This document shows positions 22,665-35,600 of a DNA stretch of 64,000 nucleotides, piece after piece. Below the pieces are notes generated by a model. The model did no database searches. It was not told the DNA's origin and saw nothing but the letters and a program-made list of their open reading frames with translations. The stretch is from Rapana venosa. Lineage: Eukaryota; Mollusca; Gastropoda; Neogastropoda; Muricidae. The stretch is taken from contig CM054157.1 in the NCBI GenBank assembly GCA_028751875.1, positions 6,808,223-6,872,222 of the forward strand. The letters are read 5' to 3'. How positions within the stretch are numbered: the stretch's first letter is position 1; each line of letters begins with the position of its first letter. The translations under genes and the position numbers were made by a program.

Positions 22665-24300
22665 GTATCAAAAGTATGTACTCTAGGGTGGATTTCAGGT
22701 GCTGTGGTTTGGGCTATCGGCAGAGCTGAAAAGTGGAAGAAGAATTCATGGAATGAAAGGTGACTGTTGATGCTGATTGGAGAAACAACTTTTTCTAGTA
22801 CTTTAGAGACAAAGGTGTAATTTCGAGACAGGCCTATAAATTTCTCAGAATGTTGGATCAGAGTTCGTGTGCTTTTTATATAGGTGTGACTATTGCTGTT
22901 TTAAGAGCTGAATGGAAAATTTCTGACACAATAGATGAGTTTACTATTTTTAGTGTATAATAGGCACAGTATGTGGAAGCATTGTAGAAAACAGGAGCAG
23001 GTATGGTGATCACGGGTCGCAAAGATTTATAGTCCTTTCCTACAAATTGTCATGATTTCTTATCCACTTGTGGGATGGAAGAAAAGAGAGGAGTGCCAGT
23101 GAACTGGGGGTCCAGGAGGATCAGGCTGGAAATGATTTGATCAAGTCTGGAGCGTATGTTTACGAAATTTCGACTGTAAAAAGAAGGCAGAAAATATCGG
23201 ATGGAATGTTCAGACCAGGCTGTGTGTATATGCATAGGTAGTATTGTTTTTTTGAGATCCAAAGGAGATTATGAGGTGAGGGAAAAAAGATATTTTATGG
23301 ATGTAGCACCGATAAATTGATGGAAGAAAGGTAAGTATCAGTCTTTGCTGAAAGATTAAGAATTTTGACTATGTTTATTTGTTTTCGGAAAAGCGTTTGT
23401 TTGATTTTCGGTTTTTTGACTTCCCTCCACTATAGCCGTACTAAGATATGCCGGCCGTTTTAGCGCAATCGCTATCAAGATGTCATGGGTAATACCATAA
23501 GCGCACATGGTCTGGGTCTGTCATGGAGTAGATGAACAGTGGGAGGTGCATGCTCATCAAGCAGTTGGCGGAGAATAGTGTTATAGTGCATCATAGAGGT
23601 CATGTGGTCAGAGGTTTGTGTGAAAAACGTTCGGAAGCTTGTGAAGTAGACGGTATGAATGTCAAAGGCCTTAAGATTGCGACGATACATATTTCTCTTC
23701 TTCTGACAGGTTTTGTGATGTTAGATGGAAAAGAATAGCGGAATGATCAAATGCAGTTCTTCGCGTCTTGAGTGACAGAAACAGAAGTGACAAAGATTGA
23801 ATGAAGTATTAGTAATCAGATGCCAGTACTAAAATAAGACCCAATTCCCTGTGCGTAGCTCTCGTTTACCATGTTGAGGAGAGAGAATTTAGGGTTGGAC
23901 ACGAGAAAGAGAAAGACGTTTAGACACTGGAGAAGACACGGTTTGTCGAAATGGAAGTTAAGTCACCAAGAATATATGTCAGAGAGTCACCATAAGATCG
24001 ATCACTAAAGCCTAAGCTGGTAAAAGAGGAAATTCCATGAGTGGGAAAAGCCACTTGGTCATAACGAATTCTCTCACTTTGCATGTTGCCACCCCCCAGC
24101 GACAATTGTATTAATCACGACTGTGTATAAACCTATTCGTATCATGGGAGACAACCTCGGTTACACCAACTGTTCTTTCAGTAAGTAACATTCCTTTAAG
24201 ATGCAAGTTTAGAGAAAGTTGTGTGTGTTCTTCTTCCAAACCACATCCCATAATATTATTTGTATTGTTGCTGTTATAAAATAAGGGCAACAACACAATA
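22665..24300 (-). pseudogene. Degraded copy of LINE endonuclease/RT region
   Basis: Insertion-rich counterpart of 42,085-43,640, same orientation. Shared plus-strand blocks: AACTTTTTCTAGTACTTTAG, GGTGTGACTATTGCTGTTTT, CATGATTTCTTATCCACTTG, GAGGAGTGCCAGTGAACTGG, and CATGGGAGACAACCTCGGTT with ACACCAACTGTTC. Fragments of the ORF survive at 23,475-23,690 and 23,920-24,105 on the minus strand, but frameshifts are too frequent for function. It starts abruptly near 22,665, joined to what should be the flank of a different CT array. Confidence 0.8.
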
Positions 24301-24400
24301 GGTTACACCACCACCACCACCGGTCCTCCTCCACCCTCCCCCCCCCCCCCCCCCCCGCCTCCCCCCGCCCCCCCTTCGCTTGATTTTTCCAAGATATGAG
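24300..24400. repeat. CAC triplets and C-run
   Basis: Counterpart of 43,678-43,720, expanded with C-runs. Confidence 0.85.
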
Positions 24401-24529
24401 CTTTCCTAAAAGGGCAGCGCTGAGAGATCTCGATCGCGCGAGCCGATGTTCATGTTGCTATCCATGTTCTGCCTTTTTCGTCTTTGGATATCTTTTTTTT
24501 AAATTGATATATTTCTTTTAAAATTCACT

Positions 24530-24880
24530 TGATGCTAATATCCAATGATGAAGTAGTGATGAAGGGGGGCGGGAGTGCGAGTGCTAGTGCGTGGCGAGTG
24601 CGAGTGCGAGGCGCGGGGCGCGAGCGCGAGTGGGGCACGGAAACGACGAGACTGTACGACGACGTAACGAAATGTGACGACGACGAACGGACGCGCACGT
24701 ACTACGATGAAGTGATGATAGATGATATAATGGGGAGTGTGAATGTGTGAGTGTGTTGGTGGTGGTGGTGGTGGTGGAGGAGGTGGTGGTGTAGCGTTGG
24801 TGGTGGTGGTGAATGTGATGATATGGAATGATTGAATGTGATTGATGATGATGATGAAGAATAATGATATGATGAGATAC

Positions 24881-24913
<33 letters not shown>

Positions 24914-25085
24914 ATGATGAATGATGATGATGATGATGAAGAAGATGAGAAGATGATGATTATGAAGATGTGCAGATGAAGGATGATGACGACACTACGA
25001 ACGACGACATGACGACGAATGAGATGATGATGAGAAGACGAACACGACGAACGACGCGATGACGCGGAAAGAAAATGATGAGGCT
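24530..25085. repeat. Degraded GAT/GAC/GGT array
   Basis: Counterpart of 43,850-44,304. Repeat units are interrupted by single-base insertions and by a GAGTGCGAGTGC-like stretch. The flank after it (GAGGCTTATTAAATCATTTT) matches GATGGCTTTTAATCATTTTT at 44,309. Confidence 0.85.
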
Positions 25086-25446
25086 TATTAAATCATTTTA
25101 GTTGTGGACAGTTTAGTCTTTTACAAAAACTAAATCAGTTCATCGAATGAGAAGTGGTATAACATAACAGCAGCTGCAACACATAACAAGATTGTAGTGT
25201 TGTAACCCAGCCCGACCAAAATAACCAGTTAAGACACTCACCATCTAGGACAGACAATTACAGGGCACCGGACCCAAGCTGCCAACCAGACAATTTAATC
25301 AACTAAGCTAGCAATTCCTCGAGCAGAGGACCAAACATCAGTTTGTTCCAAAACCCGCAAAGACAGAAAAATCCTGTCAGCCTTATCCACCCCCCCCCCT
25401 CCCCGTCTCTGTCCTCTTTCACTGTCCTGTCCCACGTTCACAACAC
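25086..25446. other. Unique spacer, degraded copy
   Basis: Counterpart of 44,305-44,644, sharing GAGAAGTGGTATAACATAAC, ATCAGTTTGTTCCAAAACC and CCGTCTCTGTC. It leads into the GGTA array as in the clean copy. Confidence 0.85.
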
Positions 25447-28400
25447 CGGTAGTAGTAAGGTAGGTAGGTAGCAGGTAGGTAGGTAGGTAGGTAGGCAGGT
25501 AGTAGGTCTATGGACGATAGAGCGTGAGAGCGTGCCGTGGGAGCGTGTTAGGTTAGTGGAGAGATGTGAGGCGCGCGAGCGTGTGTGCGGGAGAGGATGT
25601 GAGAGTAAGGCTAGGGAGGGAGGGAGGGATGTAGGTAGGCAGGTAGGAAGGTAGGTAGGTAGGTAAGGGTAAAGGAGAGAGGTAGGGAGGTAGGTAGGTA
25701 GGTTTAGGTAGGCAGTAGGTGGTAGGTAAGGAGGAGGTAGGGAGGTAGGTAGGTAGGTATGTAGAGCAGCAAGGTAGGAGGTAGGGAGGTAGGTAAGGAA
25801 GAGGTTGGAGGGAGTAGGTAGGTAGGCAGGAGGGAGGTAGGTATAGGTAGGTAGGTAAGAGATAAGAGAGGTAGGGAGGTAGAGTATGGTAGGTAGGTTA
25901 GGGAGGAAGGAAGGCAGGTAGGTAAGTTTGGGGAGGGGGGGATGGGGGGGGGTGGGGAGGGGGGAGGTGGGTGGGGGGGGGCGGGAGAGGGGGGGGTGGG
26001 TGAGGGGGGTGGGGGGAGGTGGGTAGTGTGTGGGGGTGTAGGGGGGGGTGGGAGTGGGGGGGGAGGGGGGGTTGCAGAGTGGGCGGTCTATATATAGTGT
26101 CTATATAGGGAGCGGCAGGCCAGGTAGGTAGTAGGAAGGAGGGAGGTAGGGAGGGAGTAGGTAGGTAGGTAGGTAGGTAGGTAAGGAGAGGGTAGGGAGG
26201 GAGGTCAGGTAGTAGGTGGCGCGCGAGTGTACATTAGTAGGAAAGGAGGGAGGAGTAGGTAGCTAGGTAAGGAGAGAGGTAGGGAGGGAGGTAGGTAGGT
26301 AGGCAGGTAGGTAGGTAGGTAAGGAGGGAGGTAGGGAGGGAGGGAGGTAGTAAAGGTAGGTAGGTAGCAGGTAGGATAGGTAAGGAGGAAGGTATGAAGG
26401 TAGGCAGGTAGGTAGGTGACGTAGTAGGGAGGAGGTAGGGAAAGGGGTTGGAAGGTAGGGAGGGAGGGAGGTAAAGGTAGGAGGTAACTAGAGTGAACGG
26501 AGGGAGGGAGGTAGGTATGGGGAGTGTAGTAATAGTGAGTAGGTAGGTAGGCAGGTAGTAGGAAGTTAGGGAGGGAGGGGGTAGGGAGGTAGGTAGGTAG
26601 TTAGGCAGGTAGGTAGGTAGGAAGGTAGGTAAGGAGGAGGATAGGGAGGGAGGTAAGGTTAGGTTGGTAAGGTATGTAAGGTGAAGGATGTAGGGGGCGG
26701 AGGTAGAGATAAGGTAGGCAGGTAGGTAGGTAGAGAAAAGGAAGGAGGTAGGAGGGAGGGAGGTAGGTCTAGTTAGGTAGGGCCATGAAGGTAGGTAATG
26801 AGTAGGTTAGGTAGGTAGACAGGTAGGTAGGTACCAAAGTAGGAGAGAGGGAAGGAGTAAGGGAGGGATTAAGGTATGTAGGTAAGGTAGGGAAGAGGGA
26901 GGTAGGTTAGGGAGTTAAGAGGAGAAGGAAGGGAGGAGCGCGTGAAGGTAGGGAGGTAGGATAGGGTTAAAACAAAAAAAACAAAAAAAAAAAAAGGTAG
27001 TAGGCAGTAGCGTACGTGTAGTTAGTAGGGAAAGAGGTAGGTAGGTCGGTAGGTCGGTAGTCAGGTAGTAGGATAATGAAGGTAATGGACTGAGGAATGG
27101 GATTGGCGGAATTACGGACTGGTAATGTTCGACGCGCAACATGAATTTCGACAGGAAGGGCAGGTACTGTAATCTAGTACGTAGGAATTGCCTGAAGGTA
27201 GGTAGGTAGGTAGGAAGGGAGGGAGGAAGGAGGGGGAGGTAGGTAGGTAGGCAGGTATTTAGGTAGGAGAGGAGGGAGGTAGGTCGGTTAGGTAGGAGGC
27301 AGGTTAGGAGGCAGGTAGTTAGGAATGTATGAAAGGAGGAGGAAGGAGGGTAGGTAGTGTTATGTAGGGAAGGTGAAGCGGCAGATTTTAGGTAGGGGTG
27401 TGGTGGGATCGATAGGGCATGTAAGGTAGGTAGGGTAGGTGAGGTGAGGGAGATAGTAGGAGGGATGGAGGTAGGTAGGTAGGGAGCGAGGGGAGGTAGG
27501 GAGGTAGGTAGGTGATTGGTAGGTAGGTAGTGGAGGCAATGATATGTAGGTAGGGAGCGTGAGTGCAGGTAGGGAGGGAGGAGGAGGAGTAGGTAGGCAG
27601 GTAGTAGTAGGTAGGGTAGGTAAGTGAGAGGAGATAGGGAGGTAGGTAGGGTAGGAGGTAGGCAGGTAGGTAAGGTAGGTAAGGAGGGAGGGAGGGAGGG
27701 AGGTAGGTAGGTAGGTAGGGCAGGTTAGGTAGGTGAGGTAGGTAGGTAGGTAAGGAGAGATGTAGCGAGGGGAAGGTCGGTAGGTAGGTAGGCAGGTTAG
27801 GTAGGTAAGGTAAGGAGGAGGGAGGGAAGGTAGTAAGGTATGTAGGCAAGGTAGGTAGGGTAGGTAGGTAAGGAGAGAGGTAGGGAGGGAGGTAGGAGGT
27901 AGGCAGGTAGGAAGGTAGTAGGCGATAAAGGAGAGAGGTAGGGAGGAGAGGTAGAAGGTAGGTAGTAGGCAGAGGCAGGCAGGTAGGTAAGTAAGGAGGG
28001 GTGGAAGGTAGGCAAGGTAGGTAGTTAGAGTTAGGTAGGAGGTAGTAGGGAGTTAGGTAGGTAGGAGGATAAGTAGTAAGAGGGCGGTATGGAGGAGGGG
28101 GTAGGGTAGTAGGTAGTAGGTAAGGTAAGGAGAGAGTGTATGGAGGGAGTAAGGTAGGAAGGCATGTTAGGTGAATGGAAGTGTCAGGCTGTAGGAACCG
28201 ATTCGGACCGGTAGGTAACTACGTAAGGAGAGCGTGTAAGGTAGGGAAGGAAGGTAGGAAAGCAGGTAGGTAGGTAGGTAAGGATGGAGGTAGGGAGGGA
28301 GGAGTGTAGGTAGGATAGGTCTGATAAGGGTAAAGGTAGGTTAGGCATGTAGGAAGGGTAATGAGGTAAGGTTATGTAAGGACAGGCAGCGTGTAGGACT

Positions 28401-29345
28401 TACCGATCGTGTACGGGCAGGGAGTAGGGAAAGTGTTGGAAATTAGGTAAGGGAGGGATGGAAGTCTATACGCGTTAGGGCGAAAGAGAGCGAAGGGAGG
28501 GAGATATCGGGAAGGTATATAGGTAGGAATGTAGGGACAGGGTCAGTAGGTTAGGTAAGGAGGGCAGGAGAGTAAAGGTGAGGCGGGAGGTAGGCGTAGG
28601 AAGATAAGGCCGCAGGTAGGTAGTAAGGAGAGCGGTAGGAAGGATAGGTAGGCCAATCGCTAGGTATGAACGAAGGTAGGGAGGGAGGTAGGGGACAAGG
28701 GGTTGGAAGGAGTATGGAGGGAGGGCGGAGTAGGTAAGGGGGCGGTAGAGAGGTAGGGAGGGAGGAAGGAGTAGGAGGAGTACGATAGGTAGTAGGTCGG
28801 CAGGTCGTAGGAAGGAAGGTGAGGGTAGGGAGGATTGATTAAGAAGTAGGTAGGCAAAAGGTAGGTAAGTACGGTAGGTTAAGTATGGGATGGCGGTACG
28901 TAGTAGATGCGTTTACGTAGTGTAGGTAGGTAGGCATAAGGACGAGAGGTAGGGAGGTAGGTAGGTAGGAGGCAGGTAACGGTTAGTAGAGAAGAAGGCG
29001 GAGGTAGGGAGGGAGGAAGGTAAGAAGTAGTGAGGAAGGCAGGTAGGAAGTTAAGGAGGTAGGTAGTAGGGTAGGCATGTCGGTAGGTTACGTAGGTAGG
29101 GAGGAGCGGATTAGGGCGGGAGGGAGGTAGTTAGGAGGGATGGAGATAGGGAGGTAGGTAGGGGCGTAGAGAGTAGGGAGGACGAAGTGAGGTAGTGAGG
29201 AAGATAGTAGCGGTAGTAGGCAGAAGGTAGGTAAGTAGGTAAGGGAAAGAGGTAGGGAGGACGGTAGGAAGGTAAAGGAAGGAGGTAGGGCGAGGGAGGT
29301 AGGTAGGTAGGTAGTAGGCAAGGTAGGTAGGTAAAGGTGGAAGGG
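25447..29345 (+). repeat. Noisy GGTA array
   Basis: Imperfect GGTA/GGGA units, with a G-rich island at about 25,930-26,075 and random-looking insertions. Counterpart of the start of the 44,645-52,042 array. Minus-strand frames read as Tyr/Leu/Pro/Ser repeats and are not proteins. Confidence 0.9.
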
Positions 29346-29500
29346 AGGGGGGTGTGGGCGGATGGGTGGGGGGGGGGCGGGGGGGGGGGGGGGGGGGGGG
29401 GGGGGATATGAAAATTAGTTATAATCAGGGGGGAAGGGCGGGAGGGGGGTCTGGGCGGGGGGGGGGGGGGGGTTGGCGGAGAAGGAAAGGGGGGGGGGGG
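29346..29500. repeat. G-rich switch zone
   Basis: Long G-runs with few other bases. On its left the array is G-rich GGTA; on its right it is pyrimidine-rich TTAC. No counterpart is seen in the clean array. Confidence 0.85.
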
Positions 29501-32500
29501 ACTTCCTTACTTCACTTACTTTACTGTACGGCCTTAACTTACTTACTTACTTACTTTCTGTTCTTACTTTTCTTTCTTACTTACCTTACTCCTGATGACT
29601 GTACTTACGGTCGAGGCTGGCTTACTTACGTAATGACTTTCCGTAACTACCTTCCTACTAACACTTACTGCTTTCCATTCGTGCTTGTAACGTTTCTGTT
29701 CTGACTGACTTACGTACTTACGTTCCTTTACTCTACTACTTACCTACTTCCTTACCTTACTATTACATACTTTCTCTGCGGTTTCTCAATGTACGTTCCC
29801 GTTCCGTTCGACTGACATGACGCGAGTACTGTCGCATCTGTCTTACTTTCTGACTTACTTACTTACTAACTTTCTTCCATACGTGTACGTACTTCGGACT
29901 TTCTTGCGTTATTTTCTTACCTGACTCTTCCTTACGTTACGTACTTTCTTACCATTCGTCTCTTAACGGGCTGACGACGGACGTGTAACGACTGTCGCAT
30001 TACTTACTGACTTACCATAGCGTGCTGTCTGTCTCTGGATCTGCACGTACGTTACTACGTTTCCTGACTTACTTACGTTACCTACATACACCTCCTCGAC
30101 TCTCTGTACTGTCGTTCTTGACTTACTTACTCCATACTTACGTACTGTCACGTAACTTACCTGCTCTCTTACGGTGCGGTCTGTTCCTTACGGACTGGAC
30201 GTAACTTTATACCCTCCTTGCCTTCCTGACGTACCTTCCTTCTTTCTTACGTAACTTCCCCTGACTGACTAACGGACGTACGGTCTTTCGGACTTCCAAA
30301 CTTACTTAACTTACGTGACTTGTGCCTCTTCCTTACTTTCTCTACGTACTCCCGTCCTTTTACGTTACGTCCCTCCGCGGTTCCTGACCTTCACGTAACT
30401 CTTACACGTACTTACCTTCTCTCTTACTTGCGTTCTGACGTTACTACTTCCTTACTGTGCACTTACGTACCTGTCTTGTCTTACTTTCGTACTTACTTGT
30501 AACTCACTCTACCATTGCTCTCTGGTGTACTTTCGTTCTGTACTTACTTACTTCCTGACTGTACTTCGACTTACCTTCAATGCTTCGGACGTGTCTTGTC
30601 TTTCTTGAACTTACTGCTACTTTACGGTTACTCGCTCACTTACGTACTCGATACCGAGATACTTCAACATTACTTTCACTTCTAACATTAAGCCTGTCTA
30701 CTTACCATTAATCCTAACCTGACGTTATCTTTCTGTACCGTCTTCCCCTTGACAATTACTTCGCAACTAATTCTATTCTTTCTCTGTCTTACGACGTGAC
30801 TTTTCTTACTCCGGTCCTTCTCACGCTTCGCTCTTCTCTCTTCTGCTGTCAGTACGTTGTGACTCACATTACTGACTGAGACCTCCTGAACTTACTTGTA
30901 CTACTTTTTGCGTTTTCTTACTTTCTTACGTACTTCAACTTCCTTACTTACTTTAACTTACTTCACCTTCATCTTATCATAAACTGTCTTTCTACTGTAC
31001 TTACGTACTACCTGCGCGCTACTTTGCAGTGGTCTGACGTACTCTTACTTCCGTACCATTGACTTTACTCTCCTCCTGCTATCTACCTTTCTCGCACTTA
31101 TCTTATCGTACTTACTTACTGTACTTCCTTATCTGTTACTGACCTGTGGCTTGACTTAAACCTTTTACTTGCTTCTCTCCTTACTTCTACGAGTCTTTAT
31201 AGGACCGTACTTTACTTTTCTTTCTTGAACTTTCTCCTCATGCGTCTGACTTACTTACCTTACGTTCGTTCGTCTCTTGATGCGCTGACTTGTCTTTCTT
31301 ACTCGTCTTACTCGTGCTCTCTGCTACGTTCTGCTATCGACTCTCGTGACTCTCTTGTACTCTCTAACTTACTTGCCTAGACGTACGTGACCTGTCACCT
31401 CTGAACCGTTCTTCCGACGTGACGATAACGTACTTCCCGGCTTTAGCTGACTTTATCTTCCACTTACTTCATTCCTTCGTCGTACTTTCGTTGTCCTATA
31501 CTTACTTGACTTGACTACTCCGTCACGACTTACTTCACTCCTGTGATCATTGACTCCGTGAAACTCGTTTTGCACGTACTGTACTTTCCGGACTGACCGA
31601 CGACTTGTACTTTCTTGTCGGACTGTTCTTTCGATACTTACGGACTGCCGTTACTTACGTTCAGTGTTCGTTCTTTCTTACGTTACTGACTGCGCTGCTC
31701 TGAACGACTCTCCTGTTACTAACTGACTTACTGACCGTCTAGCTTACCTGCTTGCTCGAAATGAATTACAGAAAATTACGGCCGTACTGATACTTACTTG
31801 CACGATGCGTGGCTTGCGCACGTACGGGCGGCTTCTTCTGTATTACGGACTACTTATTCGCGCGGCGGAACTTTCGGTACGGACTGTACTGAACACCATT
31901 GCACGGTGACTGACGTTCTTCTTCCACTGACCAAACTCTAGCCTGTTACGTGGGCCGGACTCACCTACTCGCTGCTCTCCTCCTGTGCCCTGCGTACCTT
32001 CACTAACGTTTACGTACTTACTTCCTTAGCGTACTGACTTACAAGTGACGGACCTACCTACTTGACGGACTGTCACTCTCCTGACCCTAATACGCGGAAC
32101 AACAGTACTTTGCGGTGCTTGTCTCGACTGTGTACTTACTCGCTCTTACTACCTCTTCACTTACGTTGACCATTCCGTGCCGTGCGGGCGGTACTCCTTG
32201 CGTCTCGTACTGACGTACTGTTCGGAGCTTCTACGGACTTTCTGACTGGACTGACGAGGCTGGTGTCTACGGTCTTACGACTGTGTTCCTTTTCAATACT
32301 TACGGTGTCGCTACTTTCTCTCTGACCCGAGTACACACAGTACGTTACTTAGCTGTTCTTGTCTTGTCTTTCTTACGTAGACGTGACGTACTTACGTTAG
32401 TCACTTCCGTACTTAGCTACCTTCTGTGCGTACCGTACTTACTTACGTCTCGTACGGTATTGACATTCTTGCTGACGTGACTGCGGACTTTGACCCTTAC

Positions 32501-32638
32501 TTACGTCCTTACTGACTTACTTACTTACCTTCTGGCCTACTAACGTTGCTTTCGACTGCACGTACTTGCCAACTTGACGTTTGACTACCTACGTGTCCTG
32601 ACTAGTGACGACTTAGCGTGCTTTCGTGGCGGTACGTA
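29501..32638. repeat. Noisy TTAC array, unduplicated part
   Basis: Continuous in style with 32,639-35,566. TTAC and ACGT motifs are mixed with random-looking changes. Frames within it are short and lack any family features. Confidence 0.85.
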
Positions 32639-35600
32639 CTGAGGGACGGTCGGTATATGTGTTCGAACAACGTTTGAGCGGTCATCGCTGGTCGGACCTT
32701 TCATTAACCGTAACTTTGCTTTCGTACTTATACTTCCCCTAGAGATATCATTATCTTTCGTACTTGATACTTACTTACTTTCTTAGTACGTTGTCTTTCC
32801 ACTCGTACTTGAAGTCCTAAGCAAACTATGACTCTTAGACGGTGCGCGGGTCTGGCGTGGGTGCGAGAGCGAGCGATCGAGCGAGAGCGTGAGCGTGTCG
32901 TTGACTAAACTTACCCCTTACTTGGGGAGGTGGAGTGAAGGGGATGGTAGTAAAAGCAAAAAACGCGCTAAAGGTAACGGTGTTGAGGAAGGAAGGCCGT
33001 TAGTGAGGACGCTACAGGAACACGTTACATCCGTTTACTTGACGGCTATCTGTCTGTCTTGCCAGGTCTGACTAGGCTGACTGACGTACTGTCACATTCC
33101 TGTACGAGGTACGGTCGGAAGGAGATAGGCGAGTTGCTGGGCTGGCGGTCGATGTGTGTCTTATCCTTTCTACTTATCTGTACCGTGGACTGTCAGGCTG
33201 ACTGACCGTCTGAACGGCACTTTGCTAGTCTCTTTAGTTCGTCGACTTTCTACTATGACGTTCCTACGTAGCTACGTACTTTCTTACTTAACTTACTGTT
33301 CTTGTCTTAACTTTCTTACTTACGTACTTACTTCTGACGACTGCCTTACTGACCTTTACTTCTCGTGCTCGACCATTCTTACTCTTACTTACCGTACTGT
33401 GAACTTGCTTTGCTTACTTACTACGACTTTACTTTAACTCTACTGACTTGATTTCTTACCTTACTCCCGACGTACTTAGCTAAATTACTTTACTGACTCT
33501 ACATACTTGACGTACTCCTAAGACATACCTTCCTTACTTGCGCTGTGCGGACTGACTTACGTACTTAGCTTACTCGTCGTGACGTACGTACGTACTTACT
33601 TACTTGCTTTTCTTTTCTGTACTTTCGTACTTACTTACTTTACTTTACTGCACTTCCTAACCTCCTGACTACGTTACTCCCTTACGTACGTCGTTCTTAC
33701 TGACTGTACTTACTTTCGTTCTTGTTCTGTACTGACTTACTTATCTTTACTTTCTCTGTTGATTTCGTACGGACTGGACTGTCCCTACTGACTTTACTTA
33801 CTGTACACTTTCCTTACTTCCTTACGTAAACTTACCTGACTGTACGTACTTTCTGTCTGACTTGTGCTTGACTGACTTACTTCCTTACTTAACTTGACTT
33901 TCCTTACTCACGTACTGAACTATACCTTGTTCGTCGTCTTACATACTTACTGTACTACTTTGCTATTCTTACGTGCTTGACTTAACGTACGTACTTGTAC
34001 TTACTTCCGTTATCGTACTTCCTGTCCGTGCTCTTGTTCACTTACTGTACGTTACTAATTACATGAGACTTCACTTACTTCCGTCCTTCTACTTAGCTTA
34101 GCTTAACTTTACATCTTCGTTTCTTCTTTCTGTTCCTACCATTCCTTACGTCCTTACTGTAACTTTCATACTTAACCTTACTTAGCTTTACCTGCTTATC
34201 TTACTGTCTGTCTACTTACGTACGTGACCATCATTTTACTGACGTATCCGCTTGACGGTACGTACTGACTCGTGTGCCGTACTTGAACTGACTTTAGGAA
34301 CCTTTCCTTTCTGACGGTACGACCGCTACGGTTCTTTCGTACATTGTTCTTGACGTTACGTACTGTCGTACTTCCTTACGTACGTTCACTACTGACGTAC
34401 TTGTCTTTCCGTTCTTACATAACTTACGGTCTACCTTCTTTTTCGTGACTTACTTACTTACGTACTTCTTCGCTCTTTCTTACTGTCGTACTTACGTCTG
34501 ACTTACTTTACGTCTACTTTCTTTACTTACGTTACTTACTTTATTTCTTACATTCTTTATCTTCTACGTACTTACTTGACTTGCCCTATGAAGCTTACGT
34601 TCATTCTCGTACTCTCGTTACTTTTTCTTACTTACTTACTTCCCGAGCCCTTACCTGACGTTACTACTGAACCTGACTCTTTACGGACTTTCTGACGTCA
34701 CATCCCTAGACTTAACCTGAAACGTACTCTTACGGTTACTAGCTTCTACTTATACTTACTATACTACTTACGTCAGTCTTCTTATCTTCTGGATACGAAC
34801 TTATGACCTTCGCTTACAGTCTTCGTTCTGCGTTACTGTCTTACGGTGAACGTTAATCTTTCTCTTCTTTCGTACTTTCTGTACGTACTCATTCTGGCTT
34901 TCTTTCTGTCGTGCGTACTTACTTACTTACGTTTCTTACTTTCTTACAACGTACGCATCGGGCCTTCTTACCATATCTTACTGCACTAGAGACTAGACCG
35001 TACGTCACTTCTCTTACTTTCCTTAACTTACTATACTTAGCCATTAATTTTCGTTTCTTCGATGACTCTTCTTAATTACCATTACTAAGACTCTGACTCT
35101 TTCTATCTCGTATCTATAACTTACTGACTTCCTAATACTTTGCTCTTCTTTCCTATGTCCTCAACTGACTGTCACACCTATACTTACACGTCTATCCGTC
35201 TACTCTAACTCACTATCACTTTACTAGACTTGTACCGGATCCGGACTTCCTAAACCTTACTGCTACTTTGACGTTACTACTGTTCTGTTCGGACTGGCTG
35301 TACTTACTTACTGATGACTGTCCTTACGTACGTACTTTCTTTCTACGTTTCTTACTAACGTACGATACCTTGACTATCCGTACTTACGGACCTAACTTAA
35401 CCTTACTTACGTACTTACTATAAAGCACTTAATTCCTTAACTTACTTTAACTGACTCCCGGACTTCCGACGTGACTTCTTTACTTGTTACTTACTATGAC
35501 TTGACGGTTCTTACTCTTCCTTATCTTGACTTACTTGACCTTACCTTACGCTTACGTAAACTGTACCTGCCGCCGCCCTCTTAAATTGGCGTGCCCTGCG

